DNA of 64,000 nucleotides from Duganella qianjiadongensis (lineage in GTDB: Bacteria > Pseudomonadota > Gammaproteobacteria > Burkholderiales > Burkholderiaceae_D), in NCBI RefSeq assembly GCF_009857915.1, contig NZ_WWCM01000011.1:62001-126000 (forward strand), in the 5' to 3' direction. The position numbers were made by a program, and so were the translations under genes. The stretch's first letter is position 1. Each line of letters starts with the position of its first letter. The notes under the pieces were generated by a model. The model did no database searches, was not told where the DNA came from, and saw only the letters and a list, made by a program, of their open reading frames with translations. This document shows positions 9,047 to 16,950 of this stretch, in pieces.

Positions 9047-9132
9047 CGCTTTCGCTAGGGGTCCTGGGCCGTTGTGTCCGGGTGAGAGATACCCTTCGTA
9101 CCTGATCTGGATAATGCCAGCGAAGGAAAGCG
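9047..9132 (+). promoter_or_regulatory. TPP riboswitch (THI element)
   Basis: The conserved TPP-aptamer cores are present in order: AGGGGT (9057-9062), GGTGAGAGAT (9081-9090), ACCCTTCG, then ACCTGATCTGG ATAATGCCAGCG and AAGGA. The closing stem P1 pairs CGCTTT (9047-9052) with AAAGCG (9127-9132). A -10-like TATGTT lies at 9034-9039. Downstream, CTCTC (9159-9163) can pair with the GAGAG ribosome-binding site (9190-9194) of the following gene, so control could be at translation initiation. High TPP should repress the TonB-dependent receptor gene at 9200. Confidence 0.93.
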
Positions 9133-9199
9133 CAAAGTAGTTCTCCCTTCTTTGATGGCTCTCCCGCACGGCACCCAGCCGAACATGTAGAGAGTCCCT

Positions 9200-11347
9200 A
9201 TGACCACCGCCAAATTTACCGCCAGCCCGCTCGCCCTCGCGATCGCCCTTGCCTTTCCTGTCAGCGCACTCGCCGACAGCGCCGAACACAGCATGCCCGA
9301 AGTACTGGTGACCGCCAGCAAAGCCCAGCTCAACCGTGCCAGCGTGGCCGGCTTCAGCGACTCGCCGCTGCTGGAAACCCCGGCCAGCGTCAGCGTCATC
9401 AGCGCCCAGCAGATGCAGGATCTGCAAATCCACTCCACCACCGACGCGGCCCGCTACGACGCCAGCCTGAGCGACGCCTACAATGCGGTCGGCTATTCCG
9501 AGCAGTTCTCGATCCGCGGCTTCAAGCTCGATAACGCCACCAGCTACCGCAAGGACGGCATGGCGATACCGGGCGATACCCAGATCCCGCTGGAGAACAA
9601 GGAGCGCATCGAAGTGCTGAAAGGCCTGTCCGGCCTGCAGGCAGGCGTTTCCGCGCCGGGCGGCATGATCAACTACGTCACCAAACGCCCGACAGAACAG
9701 ACGCTGCGCACCGTGCTGCTGGAAGAACGCGAGCGCGGCAACCTGTACGGTGCGGTGGATCTGGGCGGCCGTTTCGACGATACGCGCTTCGGCTACCGTG
9801 TCAATCTGGCCGCAGAACGCCTGCGTTCCTACATCAAGGGCGCGGACGGTAACCGCAAGTTTGCCAGTGCTGCCTTCGACTGGAAAATCTCGCCGCAAGC
9901 CCTGCTGCAGATCGATGGCGACATCCAGAAGAAAGCGCAAGTAACGGCACCGGGCTTCCAGCTGCTCAACAACACCACCCTGCCGGTAGTGGCGGCCGAC
10001 ACCATGCTGAACAACCAGCCATGGAGCCGTCCGGTGGAAACCACCAGCAGCAATCTGGGCGCGCGCTTTGCCTACAGCTTCTCGCCCGAGTGGAACGCCA
10101 GCATCAGCGCCAACCAGCACCAGTTCAAGCGCGATGACTACACGGCCTTCCCTTATGGCTGCGGCGCGCAGGGCCTGTACCCCGGCTACTGCGGCAATGG
10201 CGATTTCGACGTGTACGACTACAAGAGTCTGGGCGAGAAAAAATCGCCGCTGGCCGTGCAGGCTTTGCTGCAGGGCCGCTTCGTCAGCGCCGGCATCGGG
10301 CACGCGATCACCTTCGGCGCCTCGCTGGCACGCAACAGCGAAAAATGGGGCGACTACCTGTACACGCAAGCAGGCGTGGACGGTACCGGCTACAGCAATA
10401 TCTACCACCCTATCGTGGTAGCACCGGCACAAGGCAGCAGCGGCCCCGTATCGGAACGCCGCCATACGCTGGACCGCGCCGTGTTCGCGCAGGACGTGGC
10501 CAGCATTACCGAGCAGCTCAAGCTGCACGCGGGTGCACGCTACGTGCAGATCAAGCGCGACGAATATGTCGGCGCTGACGACCAGGGTGTCGCCATCCAG
10601 TACGCCCACACCGATACCGGCTACTGGCTGCCCAATGTGTCGCTGGTGTACGCCCTGCGCAGCAATGTATCGGTCTACAGCTCGCTGGCACAGGGTCTGG
10701 AATACGGCGGCGTCGCGCCGCTGGGCACCAGCAATCAGGGCCGCGCGCTGGCGCCGAATAAATCGAAACAGGTGGAAGTAGGCGTAAAAGCCGACGTGCA
10801 TCCCGACCTGAACGCCACGCTGGCGTTGTTCCAGATCCGCAAAGGGCTGGAGTACACCTCGGCGCAGAACGAGTACGTGCGCAATGGCGAAGCCCAGAAC
10901 CGCGGTCTGGAGATGGCGCTCAATGGCCGTGTCAGCCGCGCCTTGAACGTCGGCGTCAGCGCCACCGCCCTCAACACCCAGCAGCACGACACGGGTCTAG
11001 CCAGCCTCGATGGCAAGCGCGTCACCAACGTAGCGGCCTTCAAATCTAGCGCCTATGCCGACTACGCCGTGCCGCAAGTATCCGGACTGTCGCTGAGCGC
11101 CAACTGGCAATACTCGGGCAAGAAAGCCTTCGACATCGAGAACAAGGTGTTCGTACCGTCCTACCACGTGCTTAATCTGGGTGGCGCTTATGCCACCCGT
11201 CTGGGCAACACGCCGGTAACGCTGCGCGCCAGTGTCGACAACGCGCTGGACAAGTTCTACTGGCGCGACGTAACCCCTGATCTGGGCGGCTACCTGATGC
11301 CGGGCGCCAGCCGCACGCTGCGCGTATCGGCCCAGTTCGACCTTTAA
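9200..11347 (+). CDS. TonB-dependent outer-membrane receptor under TPP control
   Basis: Outer-membrane receptor of 715 residues. A signal peptide covers about 1-26 (ending SALA); the TonB box is MPEVLVTASK at about 32-41. The plug domain (about 55-165) holds QFSIRGF and GGMINYVTKRP, and a 22-strand beta-barrel ends in the terminal RVSAQFDL. By sequence type it resembles siderophore receptors, but the TPP riboswitch directly upstream argues for uptake of thiamine or a thiamine precursor/derivative. An extracellular loop has the pair YGCGAQGLYPGYCGNG, probably a disulfide. The stop codon overlaps that of the convergent small outer-membrane protein gene by 4 bp. The substrate is inferred from regulation, not from the sequence. 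Confidence 0.88.
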   Translation: MTTAKFTASPLALAIALAFPVSALADSAEHSMPEVLVTASKAQLNRASVAGFSDSPLLETPASVSVISAQQMQDLQIHSTTDAARYDASLSDAYNAVGYSEQFSIRGFKLDNATSYRKDGMAIPGDTQIPLENKERIEVLKGLSGLQAGVSAPGGMINYVTKRPTEQTLRTVLLEERERGNLYGAVDLGGRFDDTRFGYRVNLAAERLRSYIKGADGNRKFASAAFDWKISPQALLQIDGDIQKKAQVTAPGFQLLNNTTLPVVAADTMLNNQPWSRPVETTSSNLGARFAYSFSPEWNASISANQHQFKRDDYTAFPYGCGAQGLYPGYCGNGDFDVYDYKSLGEKKSPLAVQALLQGRFVSAGIGHAITFGASLARNSEKWGDYLYTQAGVDGTGYSNIYHPIVVAPAQGSSGPVSERRHTLDRAVFAQDVASITEQLKLHAGARYVQIKRDEYVGADDQGVAIQYAHTDTGYWLPNVSLVYALRSNVSVYSSLAQGLEYGGVAPLGTSNQGRALAPNKSKQVEVGVKADVHPDLNATLALFQIRKGLEYTSAQNEYVRNGEAQNRGLEMALNGRVSRALNVGVSATALNTQQHDTGLASLDGKRVTNVAAFKSSAYADYAVPQVSGLSLSANWQYSGKKAFDIENKVFVPSYHVLNLGGAYATRLGNTPVTLRASVDNALDKFYWRDVTPDLGGYLMPGASRTLRVSAQFDL

Positions 11348-12063
11348 AACAGGACCTGCACGCGCAGCGTCACACTCTTGGCTGCGCGTGCCGAATTGCG
11401 TCCTATCAGATAGGCAAATTCGTATTTCACTTCCTGCTGGCCGATATCGCGGTGTCCGTACACCATCGGCCCGGCACGGTGCGACTGCTGCCGGTAAGGC
11501 AGCCAGTCATTCCACTTCCCCACTTCGCCAAACGCCTGCAAGCCCGGCTGCAGCCATGGCAGCCAGTTGTGCTTGACCTGTAGCTGATAGGTTAGCGTGG
11601 TCGACGTTGCAGCCGGCTGGTTCAGATGCAGATCACGCTGGAAAAACAGGTTGGCATTGAACTGGGTGCGGCCATATTCGGTCTGCAGCACGGGGCCCCA
11701 TTCGATGCTGTAGCCATCGTCGCTGTTGCGGGCGCGCGCCACGCGGGTGTGCAGCGCCAGATCGACATCGTACTGCCCCTGCGTCAGCAGAAAGTCATTC
11801 TGCCAGTCGGTCTGCACCCACTGTCCGGCACCGCCATTGAGCTTGATCCACTTGGCATACACCTCGGTGTACCAGCGCGAAGTGACGCCGTAGCCTATGC
11901 CGACTTCCGGCGCAGCCACGGTACGGCCTTTGTAGTGGGCATTCCAGTATTTGAAATCGATCGAGGCCTGATGCTCGACGTCGTAGGTAGAAACCAGGTA
12001 ATAGCCGGTATCCGCCAGTGCTAGCGGCGATACGAACGTCAATATCACCGCCAGCCGCTTCAT
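11344..12063 (-). CDS. Small outer-membrane beta-barrel-like protein
   Basis: A 239-residue exported protein. ATG at 12063 overlaps the stop of the kinase gene (ATGA). A signal peptide (about 1-16, FVSPLALA) is followed by alternating beta strands rich in aromatic residues (IDFKYWNAHY, RWYTEVYAKWIKL), ending in a C-terminal phenylalanine (LRVQVLF), the usual signal for outer-membrane insertion. I cannot name a family with certainty. As last gene of the overlapping pnuC-kinase set and facing the TPP-controlled receptor, it may help a ligand pass the outer membrane. An upstream in-frame ATG at 12213 would lie within the kinase gene and was rejected. Confidence 0.7.
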   Translation of the reverse strand: MKRLAVILTFVSPLALADTGYYLVSTYDVEHQASIDFKYWNAHYKGRTVAAPEVGIGYGVTSRWYTEVYAKWIKLNGGAGQWVQTDWQNDFLLTQGQYDVDLALHTRVARARNSDDGYSIEWGPVLQTEYGRTQFNANLFFQRDLHLNQPAATSTTLTYQLQVKHNWLPWLQPGLQAFGEVGKWNDWLPYRQQSHRAGPMVYGHRDIGQQEVKYEFAYLIGRNSARAAKSVTLRVQVLF

Positions 12064-12581
12064 AGATGCCGCTCCACCTGAGATAGTCGTTCGCCGGGTT
12101 CCCCCGACACCAGTATGTAGGGTATCGCACGGGCAGCCAGTTCGTCCAGCAGCATGCGGTTGATGGTCACGCTCACCGTTTCGCATTCGCGCATCAGGCC
12201 ATCGGCCACCCACGGAATATCAGCTGCCGTCACCAGCGTCAGGTCGTAATCCTGCTGGTGGCTGGCGGCCAGCGCGGCCAGCGGTGCGTCCACTGCACCA
12301 AAATAGTGACGGCTGTAGATGGCCGTCATCAGCGGCGTAGTGTCGCAAAAAAGATACTTGCTGGCGCGCGCTGCTGCCAGCTCCTCGCGCGCACGCTGGG
12401 TACTGGCGATATGGAACTGGTCTTCGGAACGGGGCACCCTGCCCTGCACATCGACAAACTCGCGCAGATATTCGGGCACCCACAGGGTCTGATAGTGCTC
12501 GGCCAGCGCCGCCGCCAGCGTGGATTTGCCGGAGGATGCTGCGCCCAGTATGGCTATGCGCAGCGGTGTGGCCGGCCTCAT
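12060..12581 (-). CDS. NadR-type P-loop kinase (ribosylnicotinamide kinase-like AAA ATPase)
   Basis: A 173-residue cytosolic P-loop protein. Walker A is GAASSGKST (about 12-20), followed by HYQTLWVPEYLREF, typical of the C-terminal kinase domain of NadR, and FCDTTPL as Walker B-like segment. NadR kinases phosphorylate nicotinamide riboside to NMN and trap it after PnuC uptake. The start at 12581 overlaps the pnuC stop (ATGA), supporting joint function. Because the facing receptor is under TPP control, a thiamine kinase role is a real alternative. No adenylyltransferase or HTH part of full-length NadR is present. Confidence 0.75.
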   Translation of the reverse strand: MRPATPLRIAILGAASSGKSTLAAALAEHYQTLWVPEYLREFVDVQGRVPRSEDQFHIASTQRAREELAAARASKYLFCDTTPLMTAIYSRHYFGAVDAPLAALAASHQQDYDLTLVTAADIPWVADGLMRECETVSVTINRMLLDELAARAIPYILVSGEPGERLSQVERHL

Positions 12582-13219
12582 TCCAGCGCCATGCGGCCGC
12601 TGGCCGGTACGTCGCCGCGCCATGCGCGCAAGCCCATCACCGCCATGCCGACGAATACGGCATACAGGATGGCCGTCAGCACCAGATGCTTGTGCAGGTA
12701 CAGCGCCACATACAGCACATCGACGATGATCCACACATGCCAGTTCTCGATCCTCTTACGCGATAGCAGCAGCTGGCCAACCAGACTGCCAGCGGTGAGG
12801 AAACCATCCGAATTGGGCACATCGGTATCCGTGTACGATTTGAGGAACCACGCCAGCACGGCAAAGCCGCCCAGCCATGCTGCGGCGGCGATATAGCGGC
12901 CACGCTTGCCCAGCTCCGTCACCGGCAGGCGCTCGTGGCTATCGTCGCCGTGCAGCCACTGGTACCAGCCGTACACCGACACGCTGATAAACACCAGCTG
13001 CAAGCCCATGTCGCCGTACAGGCGCGAGCCGAAGAACACCAGCCCGTAGGTGGCAGAAGAGATGATGGCAAACAGCCAGCCCCAGTGGGACTGGCGGATG
13101 TTGAACCACACCGTCGCCACCGAGAGCAGGAAGGACAGCAGCTCCAGCGGAGTCGTCGCCAGCCCTGCCAGTTTCCATGGCATATAGGCGTAGGCCAGCA
13201 GGGCAGCGAGCAGTTCCAT
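12578..13219 (-). CDS. pnuC: PnuC/PnuT family vitamin transporter
   Basis: Inner-membrane transporter of 213 residues with about seven hydrophobic segments. Family hallmarks: LLSVATVWFNIRQSHWGW near the N-terminus, then VYGWYQWLHG and ENWHVWIIVDVLYVALYLHK with the Trp-rich signature, followed by LTAILYAVF. PnuC carries nicotinamide riboside by facilitated diffusion driven by phosphorylation; PnuT relatives carry thiamine. The next gene is a NadR-like kinase, which fits metabolic trapping. ATG at 13219 overlaps the stop of the S46 peptidase gene (TAATG), so it is coupled to a peptidase with no obvious link. Which vitamin is carried cannot be decided from the sequence. Confidence 0.85.
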   Translation of the reverse strand: MELLAALLAYAYMPWKLAGLATTPLELLSFLLSVATVWFNIRQSHWGWLFAIISSATYGLVFFGSRLYGDMGLQLVFISVSVYGWYQWLHGDDSHERLPVTELGKRGRYIAAAAWLGGFAVLAWFLKSYTDTDVPNSDGFLTAGSLVGQLLLSRKRIENWHVWIIVDVLYVALYLHKHLVLTAILYAVFVGMAVMGLRAWRGDVPASGRMALE

Positions 13220-15357
13220 TACTTCCTGGCCGGATATTTGATGGTCATTTCCTTGAGCACGTTGTCAGCGTGATCGACTTCGCTCATCACCCACAGCATA
13301 TAGCGGATATCCAGATGGATGGCGCGCGTAATGGCCGTGTCGAAATACCAGTCCTTGGTAATCGATTCATAGGTCGAATCGAAATTCAGGCCTACCAGCT
13401 CGCCCTTGCGGTTCATCACAGCCGAACCGGAATTGCCGCCGGTAGTATCGGCACTGGTGAGGAAATCGACCGGCACGGTACCCAGCACCGTATCCTTGAA
13501 CTGGCCATAGCGCTTGGCCTTGATGGCGTCCAGCAGCTTCTGCGGCGCGTTGAACGGATCTTTGCCCGTATGCTTCTCGACGATGCCTTCCACCGTGGTG
13601 AACGGGCCTTTGGTAATGCCGTCTTTCGGCGAGTATGGCGACACCGTGCCGTAGGTGACGCGCAGGGTGGAATTCGCGTCAGGATAGACCGGCTTGCCCT
13701 GCGACTTCTTCCATGCGATCACGGCCTGCATGTATTGCGGGATGACCCGTTCCAGATTGCCATCGAGTTCCTTGCGGCGCTCTTTCAGCGACTGGGTCAC
13801 GTCATCGAGCTTGATGGCCAGCTGTACGAAGGCGTCGTCCGAGGCAGCGAAGGCTGCGCCATCCTTGCCCACCAGCGCCAGACGCTTGGCGGTGTCGCCC
13901 AGTTCGGTGCGGGTGTACAGCGCTGGTACCGCGTCCACGGCTGGCAGCAGGCTATCCAGATCGGTCACGTGCATGGACTTCGGCAGTTTGGCATAGCGCT
14001 GCAGGGCTGCCACAAAGCGGGCCTGATCCACGCTGGCGACAAACGACTGTTCCAGACGGTTCAGACGGGCTTTGATGAAGCTCAGATCGCGCTGCTGGTA
14101 GCCCGATTCGCGCTCGGCGTCCGGCTTGGCGCTTTCGCGCGCCAGACGGTTGAGCGTGATGGCGCTCTTGAGCAGGTCCGAGGTGGTGGCCACGCTGTAG
14201 CCGAATTCTTCGTCGCTTAGCGCCAGATCGGCAGCGATCACGCTATCGAGTTCGGCCAGCAGGGTTTTCGACATGTTAGGTTGCTTGCCATACCATGCGC
14301 GGAACTCGGCATCCTGCACATCCTTGATGGCAGCAATGTCCTTGCGGGCGAAGCCGTCGAGCAGCCCCTGGGTCTTCTTCATGACGTTGTTCATGCTCTT
14401 GTCGACGCTGGCGTAGCGCACAGCGGCAGCAGGATTGCCCTTGGTGGCGGCTGCGATCACGTCCAGATCGGCCTGTATCTCGGCCACGCGGGCCGGATAG
14501 GCAGCATCACGCGCTGCGCGGATTTCCGACGGCAGCTTGTAGCGGCTGGTGCGGCCCGGATAGCCGGCCAGCAGCACCGGATCGCCGTTCTTCAGACCTT
14601 CGGCCGACACCACCAGAAAATCTTTCGAGTGATATGGCACATTGTCCGGCGACGGATCGGCCGGACGGCCATCCTTGCCCACGTAGGCGCGCAGGAAGGA
14701 GTAATCACCACCCTGACGTGGCCATTCGTAGTTATCGATATCGCCGCCGAAGTTGCCGATCATGTCGGCCGGCGCGTACACCAGACGCACATCGCGTATC
14801 ATCATCTGGCGGATGCGGTAGTACTCGAGGCCACGGTGGAAGGCCGGCACCGAACAGCGATAGAATTTATCGCTTTCGCATTCGGCGATCAGGGCCTTGA
14901 TGGCTTTTTCCACGGTTTCGTGGCGCTGCTTGCCCGACATGCCGGGCTTGACGTCTTTCAGCACGCGATCGGTGACGTTTTCCACCTTATCCGTCACATA
15001 CACCAGCGTGTTCGGGCCTCCCGGCAGTTCTTCCGCACGGGTCTTGGCTAAAAAGCCATCGACAATGTAATTGTGTTCGGGCGTGGCGTTGCGCTGGATG
15101 GCACCATAGGCGCAGTGGTGATTGGTCACCACCAGACCTGCATCGGACACGAACGATGCCGAGCAGCCGCCCAGCGACACGATGGCGCTCATCGGATGCT
15201 TGGACAGATCGGCCAGTTTTTCGGCCGGGATGGTAATGCCCACGCGTTTCAATTCGGACTTCAACTGTGGCAGTTGGTAGGGTTGCCACTGGCCTTCGTC
15301 GGCCTGTGCCGCAAATGCGCTTAGCAGTGCAGCGGGTAATAGTAGATGTTTTAACAA
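13219..15357 (-). CDS. S46 family dipeptidyl peptidase (DPP7/DPP11-like)
   Basis: Exported serine dipeptidyl-peptidase of 712 residues, typical for S46. A signal peptide covers about 1-19 (AFAAQA). The catalytic His lies in TNHHC (about 78-82), the Asp region in YEWPRQGGDYSF, and the nucleophile Ser in TTGGNSGSAV near residue 645. After the nucleophile the segment VGLNFDSTYES has Ser at the position which is Arg in DPP11 (acidic P1) and Gly in DPP7 (hydrophobic P1), so specificity cannot be read directly. It probably acts in the periplasm on peptides from protein degradation. The stop overlaps the pnuC start. A 156-bp gap with no gene separates it from the RND operon. Confidence 0.9.
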   Translation of the reverse strand: MLKHLLLPAALLSAFAAQADEGQWQPYQLPQLKSELKRVGITIPAEKLADLSKHPMSAIVSLGGCSASFVSDAGLVVTNHHCAYGAIQRNATPEHNYIVDGFLAKTRAEELPGGPNTLVYVTDKVENVTDRVLKDVKPGMSGKQRHETVEKAIKALIAECESDKFYRCSVPAFHRGLEYYRIRQMMIRDVRLVYAPADMIGNFGGDIDNYEWPRQGGDYSFLRAYVGKDGRPADPSPDNVPYHSKDFLVVSAEGLKNGDPVLLAGYPGRTSRYKLPSEIRAARDAAYPARVAEIQADLDVIAAATKGNPAAAVRYASVDKSMNNVMKKTQGLLDGFARKDIAAIKDVQDAEFRAWYGKQPNMSKTLLAELDSVIAADLALSDEEFGYSVATTSDLLKSAITLNRLARESAKPDAERESGYQQRDLSFIKARLNRLEQSFVASVDQARFVAALQRYAKLPKSMHVTDLDSLLPAVDAVPALYTRTELGDTAKRLALVGKDGAAFAASDDAFVQLAIKLDDVTQSLKERRKELDGNLERVIPQYMQAVIAWKKSQGKPVYPDANSTLRVTYGTVSPYSPKDGITKGPFTTVEGIVEKHTGKDPFNAPQKLLDAIKAKRYGQFKDTVLGTVPVDFLTSADTTGGNSGSAVMNRKGELVGLNFDSTYESITKDWYFDTAITRAIHLDIRYMLWVMSEVDHADNVLKEMTIKYPARK

Positions 15358-15513
15358 GATTTATACCCCGGTTTGAGTTCTGGCGGGAGTATATTCCTTC
15401 TGGCACCGAATGAGTGGTCTTTTTAGGGCTGCAAGACCTGATTTCCCGCTGTTTTGAAGAGGCCAGCCCGCTGCCGCAGCAGGCCGGAAATTCCGCTCTG
15501 TCGCGGTTCTGGA

Positions 15514-16950
15514 CTATGGCGCCGGTACGTGCCAGCCGCCGCCCAGCGACTGAATCAGGGCGATGGCCGTGGTCTGGCGATCCGCCTGCGCCTGCACCAG
15601 CGCGCGGCGCGCCGTCAGCGCCGTATTCTGCGCCGTCACTACGTCACTGTAGCTGACCTGCCCCGCGCGATAGCGGTTCAGCATTTGCGCCTCCACCTGA
15701 TCGGCTGCAGCCGATGCCTGCTTGCGCAAGTCCTGCTGCTGCGCCAGCACGCGGGTAGCAGCCAGCTGGTTCTCCACATCGGCAAACGCCGCCAGCACGC
15801 TCTGGCGATACTGGGCGATGGCAGCATCGCGCTGGGCTTCCGCTCCGGCCACGCGCTCCCGCGTGGCACCGGCATCGAACAGCGTCTGCGCAGCCGACAG
15901 CCCCAGCGACCACAGATTATTGGACGCATTGAACAGTCCCGCCGAACTGGCCGCCGCGTAGCCATAACTGCCCGTCAGATTGAGCGACGGGAAATAGGCG
16001 CTGCGGGCGATGCCGATCTGGGCGTTGGCCGCCGCCACCCGGCGCTCCGCCGCTGCGATATCGGGGCGCCGCTGCAGCAGCGTGGACGGCACGCCTGCTG
16101 GCACATCCGGCACCACCACCTTCCACTCGGCCACCGGCAGGCTGAAATCACTGGCGGCCTTGCCCAGCAAAACTGCCATGGCATGTTCCAGCGTGGCGCG
16201 CTGGCGCGTCAGAGTCAGCTGGTCGATGCGGGCATTGGCCAGCTGGGTTTCCGCCTGCAACAGATCGGAGCGCGCTGCCAGCCCCGCATCGAAGCGGTTC
16301 TGGGTGATCTGCAGCACCCGTGCGTAGCCTTCTACCGTAGCGTCCAGCAGCGCCTTCTGGGCATCGGTCTGGCGCAGCGAGAAATAGTTGGTGGCCAGCT
16401 CGCCCTGTGCTGACAGGCGCGCGGCAGCCAGTTCGGCTGCGCTGATCTGCAGGCTGGCCTGCGCATTGTCCACGCCCGCGCCCAGTTTGCCCCAGATATC
16501 CGGTTCCCAGCTGGCGCCTATGCTGGCACGGTACTGGTTAGCCGTGGGCGTCTTGTCGCCACCGCCGGAGCGGGTATCGCTGGCCGACAGGGTCACGCTG
16601 GGGAACAGGCTGGCACGCTGCTGCTGCACCAGCGCGCGCGCCTGCGCATAATTAGCCACCGCCGCTGCCACATTCTGGTTGGAGACTTCGATGCTCGCGG
16701 CCAGCTGGTCCAGCACCGGATCACCAAATAGCTGCCACCATGGGCCGCGCTCCAGCATATCGGCCGGTGCTGCCTCGCTCCAGCCGGCAGCGGCTTTATC
16801 GGCCGCGCTGGCGGTTTCCTTGTAGGCCGCCGGCTGCGGGGTACTGGCGGCGTGGTAGGCCGGCGTCACGGCGCAACCGCTGGCCAGCAAAGCGGCCAGC
16901 ACGGCCAGCGTCATCGAAGAAAAACGGTTTGGAGACATAGTTAGGCTCAT
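15514..16950 (-). CDS. Outer-membrane factor lipoprotein of the RND efflux operon (NodT/OprM family)
   Basis: A 478-residue outer-membrane channel of the TolC/OprM type. The N-terminus is a lipoprotein signal ending in the lipobox LLASGC, Cys about 26. Two OEP repeats follow with the usual helical segments (NYAQARALVQQQRASLFP, AEAQRDAAIAQYRQSVL) and LNLTGSYGYA strands. It completes the tripartite pump with the three genes before it. The ATG at 16950 overlaps the stop of the second RND subunit gene (ATGA); a second in-frame ATG lies at 16938. It is the last gene of the mdt-type operon. Confidence 0.92.
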   Translation of the reverse strand: MSLTMSPNRFSSMTLAVLAALLASGCAVTPAYHAASTPQPAAYKETASAADKAAAGWSEAAPADMLERGPWWQLFGDPVLDQLAASIEVSNQNVAAAVANYAQARALVQQQRASLFPSVTLSASDTRSGGGDKTPTANQYRASIGASWEPDIWGKLGAGVDNAQASLQISAAELAAARLSAQGELATNYFSLRQTDAQKALLDATVEGYARVLQITQNRFDAGLAARSDLLQAETQLANARIDQLTLTRQRATLEHAMAVLLGKAASDFSLPVAEWKVVVPDVPAGVPSTLLQRRPDIAAAERRVAAANAQIGIARSAYFPSLNLTGSYGYAAASSAGLFNASNNLWSLGLSAAQTLFDAGATRERVAGAEAQRDAAIAQYRQSVLAAFADVENQLAATRVLAQQQDLRKQASAAADQVEAQMLNRYRAGQVSYSDVVTAQNTALTARRALVQAQADRQTTAIALIQSLGGGWHVPAP

